NCBI GenBank assembly: GCA_963835535.1
Contig: CAWIFL010000005.1
Location: 434,001-498,000 of the forward strand
DNA: 64,000 bases
Direction of reading: 5' to 3'
Origin: Fen-1245 sp963835535
GTDB lineage: Bacteria > Gemmatimonadota > Gemmatimonadetes > Gemmatimonadales > JACORV01
Made by a program: the position numbers and the translations under genes. This document shows positions 17,287 through 26,131 of the stretch, piece after piece. The notes below the pieces were generated by a model. The model was not told the DNA's origin. It saw only the letters and a program-made list of their open reading frames with translations, and searched no databases. Position 1 is the stretch's first letter. Each line of letters begins with the position of its first letter.

Positions 17287-17364
17287 GGAGCCTCCACGGG
17301 ACCGGTCATCCGACAATCATAGAAAAGGGCGTGTGGCCGCGACGCGCGGGCTCGGGTCGCGACT

Positions 17365-20300
17365 TCAGACCTCCAGCCGGTCGCCCGGCCGCGCCACGAG
17401 CTGGTAGAGCGCCGGCATCAGGAGCACGCTGATCAGGAGGCGCGAGAAGAGGCCGCCCACGATCACCAGGGCGAACGGCTTCTGCGAATCGGAGCCGACG
17501 CCGCTCGAGAGCGCGGCAGGCAGGAGCCCCAAGGCCGCCACCAGCGCCGTCATCATGATCGGCCGGAGCCGCAGCAGCGCGGCCTCGTGTGTGGCCTCGG
17601 CGATCCCCATGCCGCCGGCACGCAGCTCGTTGGCGTAGGAGATGTAGACGACGGCCGTCTGCACGGAGACGCCGAACAGCGCGAGGAACCCGATTCCCGA
17701 CGACACGGAGAAGGGCGTGCCCGTCAAGTAGAGCGCCACCAGTCCGCCGACCGGGGCCGAGAGCACGACGCCCGCCACCGTGATGATCGGGAACTTGAAG
17801 TTGCTGTAGAGCGCGAACAGCAGCAGGAAGATGAGGAACAGCGTCAGCGGCACGATGAGCTGCAACTGGCGCCGCGACGCCGTGTAGTCCTGGTACTCGC
17901 CGCCCCAGGCGACGTGGTAGCCCTGCGGCACGTGCACGGCCGCGGCCACCTGGCGCTGGGCGTCCTGCACCGCGCCCGCCAGGTCGCGCCCCTCCACCGA
18001 GTACTGGATCCCGATGAAGCGCTCGTTGTTCTGGCGGTAGATGAACGAGGCGCCGTTGGCCACCTGGATCTCCGCCAGGTCCTTGAGCGGCACCTGCTGG
18101 CCGCCGGGCGTGGGCACGAGGATGTCGCCGATCGCCTCCGGCGTCTCGCGGTACTTGGGCTCGAGCCGCACCACCAGGTCGAACGTTCGCTCGCCCTGCA
18201 CGACCTGCGTGGCGGCGCTCCCGCCGACCGCCGCCTCGATCAGGCCGTTGATGTCGGCGACGTTGATGCCGTAGCGGGCGATGCGCGCGCGGTCGGGGGT
18301 GACGGTGAGGCTGGGCTGGCCCAGCTCCTGGACGAGCGTCAGCTCGGTGATGCCGCGGACCTTCTCCAGGACGTGCTTGATCCGGAGCCCCTGGTCCTCG
18401 AGCACCTGGAGATCCGGGCCGAACACCTTCACGTCCAGCGCGCTCTTGAGGCCCGTCTCGGCCTCGTCCACTGCGTCCTCGGCGGGCTGGGTGTAGTTGA
18501 AGATGATCCCCGGGAAGGCCTTCAGCTTCTTGTCGATGTCCGCGATCAGCTCGGCCTTGGTCCGGCGGCCCCAGTGCCACTCGCGATACGGCTTCAGGCC
18601 GACGTAGAACTCGTCGTTGAAGAAGCCCGTGGGATCGGTCCCGCCGTCGTCCCGGGCGTGCTCGTTCGCCACGTCGGTCACCTCGGGGAAGGTGCGCAGG
18701 ATCGCCCGGACCTGCGGCGAGAGCTTCCGCGACTCCTCGAAGGAGATGGAGTACGGCATCGTGGCGCGGATCCAGATCGCGCCTTCGTCGAGATGCGGCA
18801 TGAACTCCGCGCCGATGCCGGGGATCAGGAGCAGCGAGGCGGCGAAGATCCCGGTGGAGACGGCGACCGTGAGCTTCGGCCGCTCCAGGCACCAGGCGAG
18901 ATCGCGCGCGTACCATTCCTTGATCTGCTCGAACACGGGATTGCGCCGCTCCCGCACGCCGTGCCGCAGCACCACGGCCGTCAGGACCGGCAGCAGCGTG
19001 AGCGTCAGGAACAGCGCCCCGACCAGGGCGTAGATCATCGTGTCGGCCATCGGCTTGAACAGGGAGCCGGACGGTCCGCTCAGCACGTAGATCGGGAGGA
19101 ACCCCGCGACGATCACGGCCACCGCGTAGAAGATCGGCCGGTCCACCTCGGCGGCCGCCGCGGCGATGACCTCGCCGATGCGGTACTGAGTGCCGTGCCG
19201 CAGGGCGAGCTGTCGGTGGATGTTCTCCACCATCACCACCGATCCGTCCACCAGGATCCCGAAGTCGATGGCGCCGATCGAGAGCAGGTTGGCCGGGATG
19301 TGCCTGAGGTCGAGGCAGATGAACGCGAACAGCAGCGAGAGCGGAATGGCCACCGCGACGATGAGCCCGCTCCGCACGTCGTAGAGGAAGAAGACCAGCA
19401 CCGCCACGACCAGGATGATCCCGCGCAGCAGGTTGTCCTCGACCGTGCGCGTGGTGAGCGAGACCAGGTCGCTCCGGTCGTAGTAGGTGTGGACCTTCAC
19501 GTCCTTGGGGAGGATGGAGCTGTTCAGCTCCCGCGTCTTCGCCTCCACGCCCTTCAGCACCGTCTGCGCCTGGTCGCCCTTGCGCATCAGGATGACGCCT
19601 TCGACGGCCTCGTCCCGATCGTTGAAGCCGAACTGGCCGAGCCGCGGCGCGTGGCCCATCACCACTTCGCCCACGTCCTTGACCAGGATCGGCGTCCCGT
19701 TCCGCATCGCGAGCACCACGTTGCCGATGTCGTCGGTGGTGACGACCCGGCCGAGGCCGCGGACGTAGTAGAACTGGCCACCCTCCGAGTAGAAGCCGCC
19801 CCCCGCGTTGCCGTTGTTCGCCGCCAGCGCGTTCATGACGTCCGAGACGCCGAGGCCCGCGCCGGCCAGCCGGACGGGGTCGAGAAGCACCTGGTACTGC
19901 ATCGTCTCCCCGCCCAATGCCGCCACGTCGGCCACGCCGGGGACCGACAGGTATTGCCGGATGATCACCCAGTCGTTGAGGATCTTGAGATCCGTGGCCG
20001 AGCGGTCGGGGCTGTCGAGCACGTAGCGGTACACCAGGCCCGAGGGGGAGAAGAGCGGGGCGATGGAGGGGCTGACGCCGTCGGGGAGCTGGGCGTCGGG
20101 CATCCGCTCGAACGCCTGCTGACGCGCGAAGTAGTTGTCGGTGCCGTCGGTGAAGGTGAGGCGGATGTCCGAGAGGCCGTACAGGGAGATGGAGCGGATG
20201 ATCCTGAGCCGCGGCAGGCCGTTCATCTCGACCTCGAGCGGCACCGTGATCAGGCGCTCGACCTCTTCCGCCGCGTGGCCCGGCCACTGGGTGATGATCT

Positions 20301-20490
20301 CCACCATCGGCGGCGACAGGTCGGGATACGCGTCCACCGGCAGGCGCGAGAACGACCAGAAGCCGACCCCCACCAGGAGCGCCGAGAAGAGGAAGACCAG
20401 GAACCGCTGCCGCAGCGCCGCCTCGACGATGCGGTGCACGAACGAGCGGCCGGACGTCTCCGTCTCGGGGGTCTGCTCCGTCCCCGTCAC
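17365..20490 (-). CDS. czcA: Heavy-metal RND efflux permease, CzcA family (HME)
   Basis: Inner-membrane proton-driven cation exporter of 1041 residues, the normal length for the family. The helix-4 signature DFGILVDGSVVMVEN follows the divalent-type CzcA pattern rather than the CusA one. Twelve membrane segments and two large periplasmic loops are evident, with VDAYPDLSPP and WPGHAAEEVERLIT near the N-terminus. It is the third gene of a czcCBA-type operon. The GTG start at 20490 overlaps the adaptor stop as GTGA. The metal carried (Zn, Co, Cd or Ni) cannot be fixed from sequence alone. Confidence 0.93.
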   Translation of the reverse strand: MTGTEQTPETETSGRSFVHRIVEAALRQRFLVFLFSALLVGVGFWSFSRLPVDAYPDLSPPMVEIITQWPGHAAEEVERLITVPLEVEMNGLPRLRIIRSISLYGLSDIRLTFTDGTDNYFARQQAFERMPDAQLPDGVSPSIAPLFSPSGLVYRYVLDSPDRSATDLKILNDWVIIRQYLSVPGVADVAALGGETMQYQVLLDPVRLAGAGLGVSDVMNALAANNGNAGGGFYSEGGQFYYVRGLGRVVTTDDIGNVVLAMRNGTPILVKDVGEVVMGHAPRLGQFGFNDRDEAVEGVILMRKGDQAQTVLKGVEAKTRELNSSILPKDVKVHTYYDRSDLVSLTTRTVEDNLLRGIILVVAVLVFFLYDVRSGLIVAVAIPLSLLFAFICLDLRHIPANLLSIGAIDFGILVDGSVVMVENIHRQLALRHGTQYRIGEVIAAAAAEVDRPIFYAVAVIVAGFLPIYVLSGPSGSLFKPMADTMIYALVGALFLTLTLLPVLTAVVLRHGVRERRNPVFEQIKEWYARDLAWCLERPKLTVAVSTGIFAASLLLIPGIGAEFMPHLDEGAIWIRATMPYSISFEESRKLSPQVRAILRTFPEVTDVANEHARDDGGTDPTGFFNDEFYVGLKPYREWHWGRRTKAELIADIDKKLKAFPGIIFNYTQPAEDAVDEAETGLKSALDVKVFGPDLQVLEDQGLRIKHVLEKVRGITELTLVQELGQPSLTVTPDRARIARYGINVADINGLIEAAVGGSAATQVVQGERTFDLVVRLEPKYRETPEAIGDILVPTPGGQQVPLKDLAEIQVANGASFIYRQNNERFIGIQYSVEGRDLAGAVQDAQRQVAAAVHVPQGYHVAWGGEYQDYTASRRQLQLIVPLTLFLIFLLLFALYSNFKFPIITVAGVVLSAPVGGLVALYLTGTPFSVSSGIGFLALFGVSVQTAVVYISYANELRAGGMGIAEATHEAALLRLRPIMMTALVAALGLLPAALSSGVGSDSQKPFALVIVGGLFSRLLISVLLMPALYQLVARPGDRLEV

Positions 20491-21620
20491 TGGCTTTCGG
20501 CGAACTGCAGGAACAGGCCGCCCTCGACGATGATGTGGTCACCGGCGGCGAGGCCGGAGACGATCTCGAACCGGTCGCCGACGCGCGAGCCGAGCGTGAC
20601 CGGCCGGCGCGCGAACGAGCTGTCCGGCGCGGCGAGGAAGATGAACGGCAGGTTCTCGGCGTCGCGCAGCACCGCCGAGACCGGCACCAGGAGCCCGCGG
20701 CGCGGGTGGCGGGAGTGGATCGCGACCCGCACGTACATGTCGCGCTTCAGGAAGTCGGCGCGGTTCCGCGCCACGATCCGCACGGCCGTGGCCCGCGTCT
20801 GCGGGTCCACCAGGGCTCCCACGAAGTTGACCGTGCCGGTGAACGTCTCGCTCCCCACGGTCGGCTGGATCTCGGCCGGATCACCGACGGACACGTTCGG
20901 CAGGTCCGACTCGAAGACGTTCCCCATGACCCACACGGTCGAGAGGTCGGCGATGGTGAAGCACGGGGTCGTGCCCGCCTGCAGGAGCTGTCCCGCGGTG
21001 ATCAGCCGCTCGACCACGACGCCGGCGATCGGCGCGCGCACCACCCCCTGCGGGGCCTGGACGGCGCGGCCCTGCTGGACCGCGCCGATGCTGGCGGTGT
21101 CCACGCCGATCGCCCTGAGCTGCTCCAGCGCGGCGTCGCGGTCGGCCTCGGCCTGCGCGGCGTCGGTCTGCGCCTGCTCGAGGTCGCGCCGGGCGATGGC
21201 GTCGTTCTTCCACAGCTGCTCGTCCAGGTCCGCGATGTGGCGCGCGTTGACGGCGGCGGCGACCGCCTTGCGATAAGAGGCGACGTCGGAAGCGAAGTCG
21301 GGCGAGGACACGATCGCGATCGCCTGCCCGCTGGTGACGTGATCCCCCAACTCGACCAGGAGCCGGACGACGGGCCCCGAGATCGGCGCGAGCACCTGCG
21401 TACTCGTGTTGCCGTCGAACGCGACCGTGCCCGTGACCTCGACGGTGGGGGAGAAGGTGTCGGACTGGGCCGCCGCGACGTGGATGCGGGCGCGCTGAGC
21501 GGCGGTCAGGCCGAAGGCGGCCCGTGTGGGGTCGCTCTTCTCGCCGTCGGCCCGGCTGCAGGCGGCGGCGACGAGGGCGGCTCCGAGGAGCAGGGCCAGG
21601 GGCGCCAGTCTAGTGCTCAC
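20487..21620 (-). CDS. czcB: Efflux RND periplasmic adaptor (CzcB family), lipoprotein
   Basis: Membrane fusion protein linking the CzcA pump to the outer-membrane factor. The GTG start at 21620 overlaps the upstream gene by 11 bp and has GGAGG five bases ahead; longer in-frame starts would run deep into that gene and give no signal peptide. The 377-residue product has a lipoprotein signal (VAAAC), a barrel-sandwich/biotinyl-like half (TGTVAFDGNT...LVELGDHVTSGQ), an alpha-hairpin coiled coil, the second half RAPIAGVVVERLITAGQLL, and a C-terminal beta-barrel. No His-rich metal-binding tail is seen. Confidence 0.9.
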   Translation of the reverse strand: MSTRLAPLALLLGAALVAAACSRADGEKSDPTRAAFGLTAAQRARIHVAAAQSDTFSPTVEVTGTVAFDGNTSTQVLAPISGPVVRLLVELGDHVTSGQAIAIVSSPDFASDVASYRKAVAAAVNARHIADLDEQLWKNDAIARRDLEQAQTDAAQAEADRDAALEQLRAIGVDTASIGAVQQGRAVQAPQGVVRAPIAGVVVERLITAGQLLQAGTTPCFTIADLSTVWVMGNVFESDLPNVSVGDPAEIQPTVGSETFTGTVNFVGALVDPQTRATAVRIVARNRADFLKRDMYVRVAIHSRHPRRGLLVPVSAVLRDAENLPFIFLAAPDSSFARRPVTLGSRVGDRFEIVSGLAAGDHIIVEGGLFLQFAESQ

Positions 21621-22893
21621 CTGCACCTCCGGCCGGGATCGTGTCGAGCCGGCGTCCGATCGCGCGCTCCAGATCGGCGCGCGCGTCGTTGGCGGCTCCA
21701 AGCGCATCTGCATACTGGCTCTCCGCGTCGAGCAGGGTGCTGCGCGCATCCAGCACGTCCAGCGCCGACGCTCCGCCCAGGCCGTAGCTGGACAGGGCGA
21801 TGTCGTAGGCGCGCTTCGCCTCGGGCAGGAGCTGGTCCCTGAGGAACAGCGCCTGGCGCAGCGCCGTCTCCGCCGCCGCGTAGGTCGTGCGGACGTCCTG
21901 GTCCACCTGCGCCGTGAGGTCGCGGTACGAGGCCGACAGCTCCTGCTCGTGGTGCGCGGCTTCCGAGACCTCGCCGCGCGTGTGGTTCCAGAAGAAGAGC
22001 GGGAAGGAGAGGCCGACGGCCGACGTGTACGTCGCCGGGCTCCCCAGGATCGAGTTCTGCGTGAAGTTGAAGCTCAGGTCCGGCAGCCAGAACGACTTCG
22101 CGAGCGTCGTCGCGGCGGACGCGCCGTGCTGCTGGCTGGCCAGTCCCTTGAGTTCCGGGCGCAGCGCCTGGGCCGTGTCTTCCAGGACCGCCAGGTCCGG
22201 CAGGGGCGGCGGGACCTCGAGCGTGTCCGCCGTCTCGAGCAGCGCGCCGAGCAACCGGCCCATCTGCCGGTTCAGCGCGGCCCGGGCGTTGGCGACGTCG
22301 CGCTCGTTGGCGATCAGGTCGTTGTCGGCCTGCGCGACGCCCACCCGCGCCTTGATCACGTCGAGCCCCGCCACGGTGCCGCCGCTGTAGCGCGCCTGCG
22401 TCTTGTCGAGGAACTCCTGCGCCAGGCGCCGCGCCTCCACGAAATCGTCGTGGTGCCGGACGGCCACCAGGAGTGCGTCGTACGCCTGCGCGGTCTGGGA
22501 TGCGGTCTGCTGCTGGAGCTGCAGGTACGCGAACTCCGCCGTATGGACGTCGGCGCCGCTCACCGTGTTTCGCAGCAGGAACTTGGTCGGGAAGGGCACC
22601 GAGAGCCCGACGCCGATGTCGTGCCCGGTGTTGGCCCCGGGCCGCGCAAGGCCCGGCTGACCTATCACGTCGGCGGCGATCGTCGGGTCGGGGAAGGCGG
22701 TCGCCTCGGTGACGCGGGCGCGTGCCTCGTCCACCTGCGCGCGCGCCACCGCCAGCTGCGGGTTGTGCGCCAGCGCCGTGTCCACCGCCTGCCGCCGCGT
22801 GAGCCGCAGCGGCTCAGCGGGACCCTGCGCGGTGACGGGTCTAACGGCCGCCGCTGCTGCCGCCAGGGCGAGCGTGATCGCTCTCCACTTCAA
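21610..22893 (-). CDS. czcC: Outer-membrane efflux protein, TolC/CzcC family
   Basis: Outer-membrane channel of the metal pump, first gene of the operon. I choose a TTG start at 22893: GGGAGG lies five bases upstream and the product begins with a clean signal peptide (LKWRAITLALAAAAAAVRPVTAQG). A GTG at 22950 would add 19 residues without a better site. The 427-residue product has two OEP repeats with long coiled-coil helices and FPDPTIAADVIGQPG near the N-terminus. Its stop lies 11 bp inside the adaptor gene, so the two are coupled. Confidence 0.87.
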   Translation of the reverse strand: MKWRAITLALAAAAAAVRPVTAQGPAEPLRLTRRQAVDTALAHNPQLAVARAQVDEARARVTEATAFPDPTIAADVIGQPGLARPGANTGHDIGVGLSVPFPTKFLLRNTVSGADVHTAEFAYLQLQQQTASQTAQAYDALLVAVRHHDDFVEARRLAQEFLDKTQARYSGGTVAGLDVIKARVGVAQADNDLIANERDVANARAALNRQMGRLLGALLETADTLEVPPPLPDLAVLEDTAQALRPELKGLASQQHGASAATTLAKSFWLPDLSFNFTQNSILGSPATYTSAVGLSFPLFFWNHTRGEVSEAAHHEQELSASYRDLTAQVDQDVRTTYAAAETALRQALFLRDQLLPEAKRAYDIALSSYGLGGASALDVLDARSTLLDAESQYADALGAANDARADLERAIGRRLDTIPAGGAGEH

Positions 22894-22991
22894 GCTTGCC
22901 TCCCGATGGTTCCTTCCACCGCCCCCCACCGCCCCCGGACGCGCGGGCAAACCGCGCTGACCGGTTTACATCTAACTACGGATGAGCCAAC

Positions 22992-23342
22992 TCAGGCGAT
23001 GGAGGCGGGAGGGGCGCGAGGCTGTGGCTGGAAAGTCGCAGCGAGGCTGCGCGGCGGCGCCGCGGGCGGCGTCCCCGCTTCGTACTGCGGAATGCCCTCG
23101 AAGCGGACCGGCACCCGAAGGACATTTGCGACACGGCCGCTGGCAATGCGGAGGGCGAGGAGGCAGCGCTCGGCATGGCAGGCGGCATTAGCGGCGGTCT
23201 CGATGTGTGAGACGCCGCCTGCGACCGATGCGCCGGCTCGGTGAAACAGGAATGCGTCGAGGTCCGACGCGCCACCAGCCCCGCCGAAGAACAGCGCGGC
23301 GAGGAGAGCGGCGACCGCACGGGTTCGCAGCGCGTTTCGCAT
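22992..23342 (-). CDS. Small exported Cys/His protein of unknown function (paralogue of 28735-29085)
   Basis: A 116-residue protein with a signal peptide (MRNALRTRAVAALLAALFF), then SDLDAFLFHR, HIETA, a CHAERC motif (two Cys four residues apart with a His between them) and VPVRFEGIP, ending in a Pro/Ala-rich tail. I do not recognise a characterised family. A close paralogue lies 5.7 kb away. It sits about 100 bp upstream of the CzcCBA-type operon on the same strand, so a periplasmic metal-related role is possible but only inferred. The start codon follows a TATCTT -10-like element by nine bases, so the mRNA may have almost no leader. Confidence 0.72.
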   Translation of the reverse strand: MRNALRTRAVAALLAALFFGGAGGASDLDAFLFHRAGASVAGGVSHIETAANAACHAERCLLALRIASGRVANVLRVPVRFEGIPQYEAGTPPAAPPRSLAATFQPQPRAPPASIA

Positions 23343-23351
23343 CGAACCGGA

Positions 23352-23357
23352 AAGATA
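23352..23357 (-). promoter_or_regulatory. -10-like element giving a near-leaderless transcript
   Basis: TATCTT on the minus strand ends nine bases before the ATG of the small exported protein. The paralogue at 29085 has TATACT in almost the same place, within a shared GG-TAT-CTTTC-GG context. No good -35 hexamer is seen. Confidence 0.35.
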
Positions 23358-23428
23358 CCCGCGTGGCGGTCAAAGTTCCGCCCCGGCTCTCGGGCCGGCT
23401 CATGGCGCGACCGTCGTCGCGCGGGGGC

Positions 23429-23830
23429 CTATGGCCGGACCACGGAAAGGGAGACGCCCGAGGTGTCGCCCACGGAATAGTCGGCGGCCGCGACGTCCGA
23501 TACGACGATCCGGTAATCCCCGGCTTTGCCGACATCGGCCACTGCGAGGCGCGCGATCTCGCCGGCGGCGAGGCCCGTGCCCTGGGGGGTGATCACAGCG
23601 ATCCACGACGTATCCCCGGCCGCGGATGTGTCGGAGAGCACCCGGTATGCACTCCCCGTTCCGGCCGTCACGCCGTGCTGCAGGCCGACCACGCGGAACA
23701 GGATGGCGCGGTCGGTGTTCCGGGGCGTCGCGAGCCGCACCGAGAGCTCGCCGGCGACCGGTCCCTGGTCGCCCGTGCAGCCGAATACCGCCGCGGCCGC
23801 GAGCGCAAGCACACCCAGAGCGCATCTCAT
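23429..23830 (-). CDS. Small lipoprotein with cohesin-like features
   Basis: A 133-residue lipoprotein (signal ending AVFGC) translationally coupled to the upstream M6 protease: its ATG overlaps the protease TGA as ATGA, with GGGAG upstream. The mature part is beta-rich. GELSVRLATP near the start and GEIARLAVADV...AGDYRIVVSDVAAAD near the end resemble the strand pattern of a short cohesin domain. Because the protease ends in a dockerin-like segment, this protein may tether it to the cell surface. The cohesin assignment is my inference from pattern; it could equally be an unrelated small beta-sandwich. Confidence 0.6.
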   Translation of the reverse strand: MRCALGVLALAAAAVFGCTGDQGPVAGELSVRLATPRNTDRAILFRVVGLQHGVTAGTGSAYRVLSDTSAAGDTSWIAVITPQGTGLAAGEIARLAVADVGKAGDYRIVVSDVAAADYSVGDTSGVSLSVVRP

Positions 23831-26076
23831 CGATGAATCTCCCGCAGGAGCTTGAGGACCGCGGGCGACGTCGCCAACGCCGGGTTCCGGTCGAGCCACG
23901 CCACCAGATCGCCGATGTCGAAGCGCCCGTTGTGGTTGCCGAGCTGATCGAGGAGCTGGAGCGCGGCTGCGGTGATGGGCGAAGACCCGTTCAGGAGCTG
24001 GTTCACCACGTCGGTCGGCGCGGCGAACGTGGCCGTCACGGCGAACGGCCGCGTCATCCTGAGCTTGAGTGCCGCACCGCCCGCCGTCGTGTCGCCCGAC
24101 CAGCCGAGGAAGCTCTGGCCGGCGGCGGGCGTGGCGGTGAGCGTCAGGCTGTCGCCGGCGCTGAAAAAGGTGCCGTTGGTCGCGTCGATCGTGCGGTTCG
24201 CGCTGACCGTGCCGCCTCCGGCGACCGCGACGTTGGCCCGGTACTGAACAGCCACCTGCGCCACGTACGTCGCGCCGGTCGCCGAGGCGGTGATGGTGTG
24301 GGAGCGCGCGCCGCCGTCGGACCACGACACGTACTCGTACAACGTCCTCCCGTCTCCGGTGAGCTGCGAGGAGTCGATCGCGATCGCATGCGTCGAGCCC
24401 GCCGTCAACACGCTCCGGTACACGCCGACCGGCGTCCCGTCCACGCTTACCAGCGCCGTCGTGTCCGAGGCGTCCACCACCGTCAGGGCTCCGACGGAGA
24501 GCCGGAACGCCATCGCGCCGTTGGGCGCCAACTGCCGGATCGAGTCCACCGTGAATCCGGCGAAGCTGCCGTTGCTGTTCATCTTCGGCGACGGATGGGA
24601 GAGCGGGCCGAACACCGTGTTGTTGGAAGAGCCCGGATACGGATCGCCCGCGTCGCCCCGGTCATTGCAGGGAGAGGGATAGACGCAATTGAGGCCGGTG
24701 TCGCCCGCCGCCTCCATCAACGCGACTCCGTGGATGGGCCCGTTGTTCACGTAGTTGAACGGCAGCGTCTCCTGGGCGTACTGCGACGAATCCACGTGCC
24801 AGATGAGGAGCCCGCCGCCCCCGTGCTTGGCGATCATCGCGGTGTCCGCCAGCAGCGCCTGGCGGTTCTCGAGCATGAAGTACTCGCCGCGTGGGTTCGG
24901 CACGGTCGGCCGCACGAGGAATGCCGTGTCGCTCGTCTCGATCGGCCCCATCTGGTACGTGCCCGACGTGGTGAGGGGCAGCACGGTGATCCATCCCAGC
25001 CGCGCCAGGGAGAACGCCTCCATGTGCGAAGGGCTGAACGGCTGCGACCAGTTGCCCGACCCCATCAATCCCCACTCCCCGATGCCTTCGGTTCTCAGGC
25101 TCGTGTCGTAGAGGTCCGGGAGCGCCAGGCCGTGGCCTGTCTCATGGCCGATGGTCCCGGGCGCCATGATGTAGCGCGGATCGCAGCCCGTGACGCCTCC
25201 GACCCCGCTCTGGATCGTGTAGTTGTCCACCACGATCTTGCCGCCGCCGAACCGGTTGGAGCTGGTCACAATGGGTGTCCCGGTGCCGTTGGGCCAGGCG
25301 CTGTAGTACCACCGATGGGACCAGATATCGCCATTGACGTTGCATTCGGCCCCGGGCTTGGGATGAATCAGCCAGACCAGGTCCACGACGCCGTCGTCGT
25401 CACCCGAATTCGGGATGCCGTCCGGCCCGTCGTTGTCGAACTGGCCCCAGTCGATCCCGGTCGAGTCGGCGTGCATCACGGCCCGGTAGATCAACTGCGC
25501 AACGTGCCCGCAGACGCCCAGCCCATCGCAGGTCCCCGAACCGGCGTACCAGGCGTTCGCCGAGTCGAGCGTGATCCACCCGATGATCACGCCCTTCACG
25601 GTCATGAGGCCGTGCGACATCTCCGAGTAAAAGGTCCGCACCGTATAGGGTCGGCCATAGGGCGGCGTCGTCCCGAGCAGCACGCTGTCGTAGCTGGCGG
25701 GCGCGTACAGGGTCGTGGTGTCGGTGTCCTTGAACCGGACCAGCAGCACCGGGACGCGCAGCGTGTCCGTCACCGCCATCGTGGTGCGCAGCGGGGCGCC
25801 GAGGCTCTGGAAGCTCAGGTGGCGGTTGAGGGAGGCGAAGTCGCCGCGCGCCATGGCGTCGGCGCGGGCCTGGGCCACGGCCCGCGCCTTCTTCCGCCAC
25901 ACGCCGTCCGGCGTGAAGTCGAATCCCCGCGGCTCCCAGTCCCGGACCGGCTGGCCCTGGCCGGCGGGCGGGTTCTGGGCGCGGAGCACGTGCGGCGCCC
26001 AGGCAACGGCGCAGACGAGCGCGCCGGTGGCGGCTAGGCGAATCGGCATCGCCATCATCCTGTGTTCGAACGTCAC
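23827..26076 (-). CDS. M6 family (immune inhibitor A-like) metalloprotease with dockerin-like C-terminus
   Basis: Secreted zinc protease of about 749 residues. I use a GTG start at 26076 with GGGGAGG four bases ahead; ATGs 18-27 bases downstream would also give a signal peptide (ending VLRAQ). The catalytic motif HETGH is at 311-315, followed by LPDLYD and a downstream Met (GLMGSGNW), as in M6 enzymes. Two Ig/Big-like domains rich in VSVDGTP and GGGTVSANRTID follow. The last 50 residues (LGNHNGRFDIGDLVAWL) look like a single dockerin/EF-hand half. The next gene is a coupled small lipoprotein, a possible anchor. Confidence 0.88.
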   Translation of the reverse strand: MTFEHRMMAMPIRLAATGALVCAVAWAPHVLRAQNPPAGQGQPVRDWEPRGFDFTPDGVWRKKARAVAQARADAMARGDFASLNRHLSFQSLGAPLRTTMAVTDTLRVPVLLVRFKDTDTTTLYAPASYDSVLLGTTPPYGRPYTVRTFYSEMSHGLMTVKGVIIGWITLDSANAWYAGSGTCDGLGVCGHVAQLIYRAVMHADSTGIDWGQFDNDGPDGIPNSGDDDGVVDLVWLIHPKPGAECNVNGDIWSHRWYYSAWPNGTGTPIVTSSNRFGGGKIVVDNYTIQSGVGGVTGCDPRYIMAPGTIGHETGHGLALPDLYDTSLRTEGIGEWGLMGSGNWSQPFSPSHMEAFSLARLGWITVLPLTTSGTYQMGPIETSDTAFLVRPTVPNPRGEYFMLENRQALLADTAMIAKHGGGGLLIWHVDSSQYAQETLPFNYVNNGPIHGVALMEAAGDTGLNCVYPSPCNDRGDAGDPYPGSSNNTVFGPLSHPSPKMNSNGSFAGFTVDSIRQLAPNGAMAFRLSVGALTVVDASDTTALVSVDGTPVGVYRSVLTAGSTHAIAIDSSQLTGDGRTLYEYVSWSDGGARSHTITASATGATYVAQVAVQYRANVAVAGGGTVSANRTIDATNGTFFSAGDSLTLTATPAAGQSFLGWSGDTTAGGAALKLRMTRPFAVTATFAAPTDVVNQLLNGSSPITAAALQLLDQLGNHNGRFDIGDLVAWLDRNPALATSPAVLKLLREIHR

Positions 26077-26131
26077 TCTGCCTCCCCGGGGACATCCATG
26101 GGACTGCGGATCCCCCCGAAAAGTTACGGGC

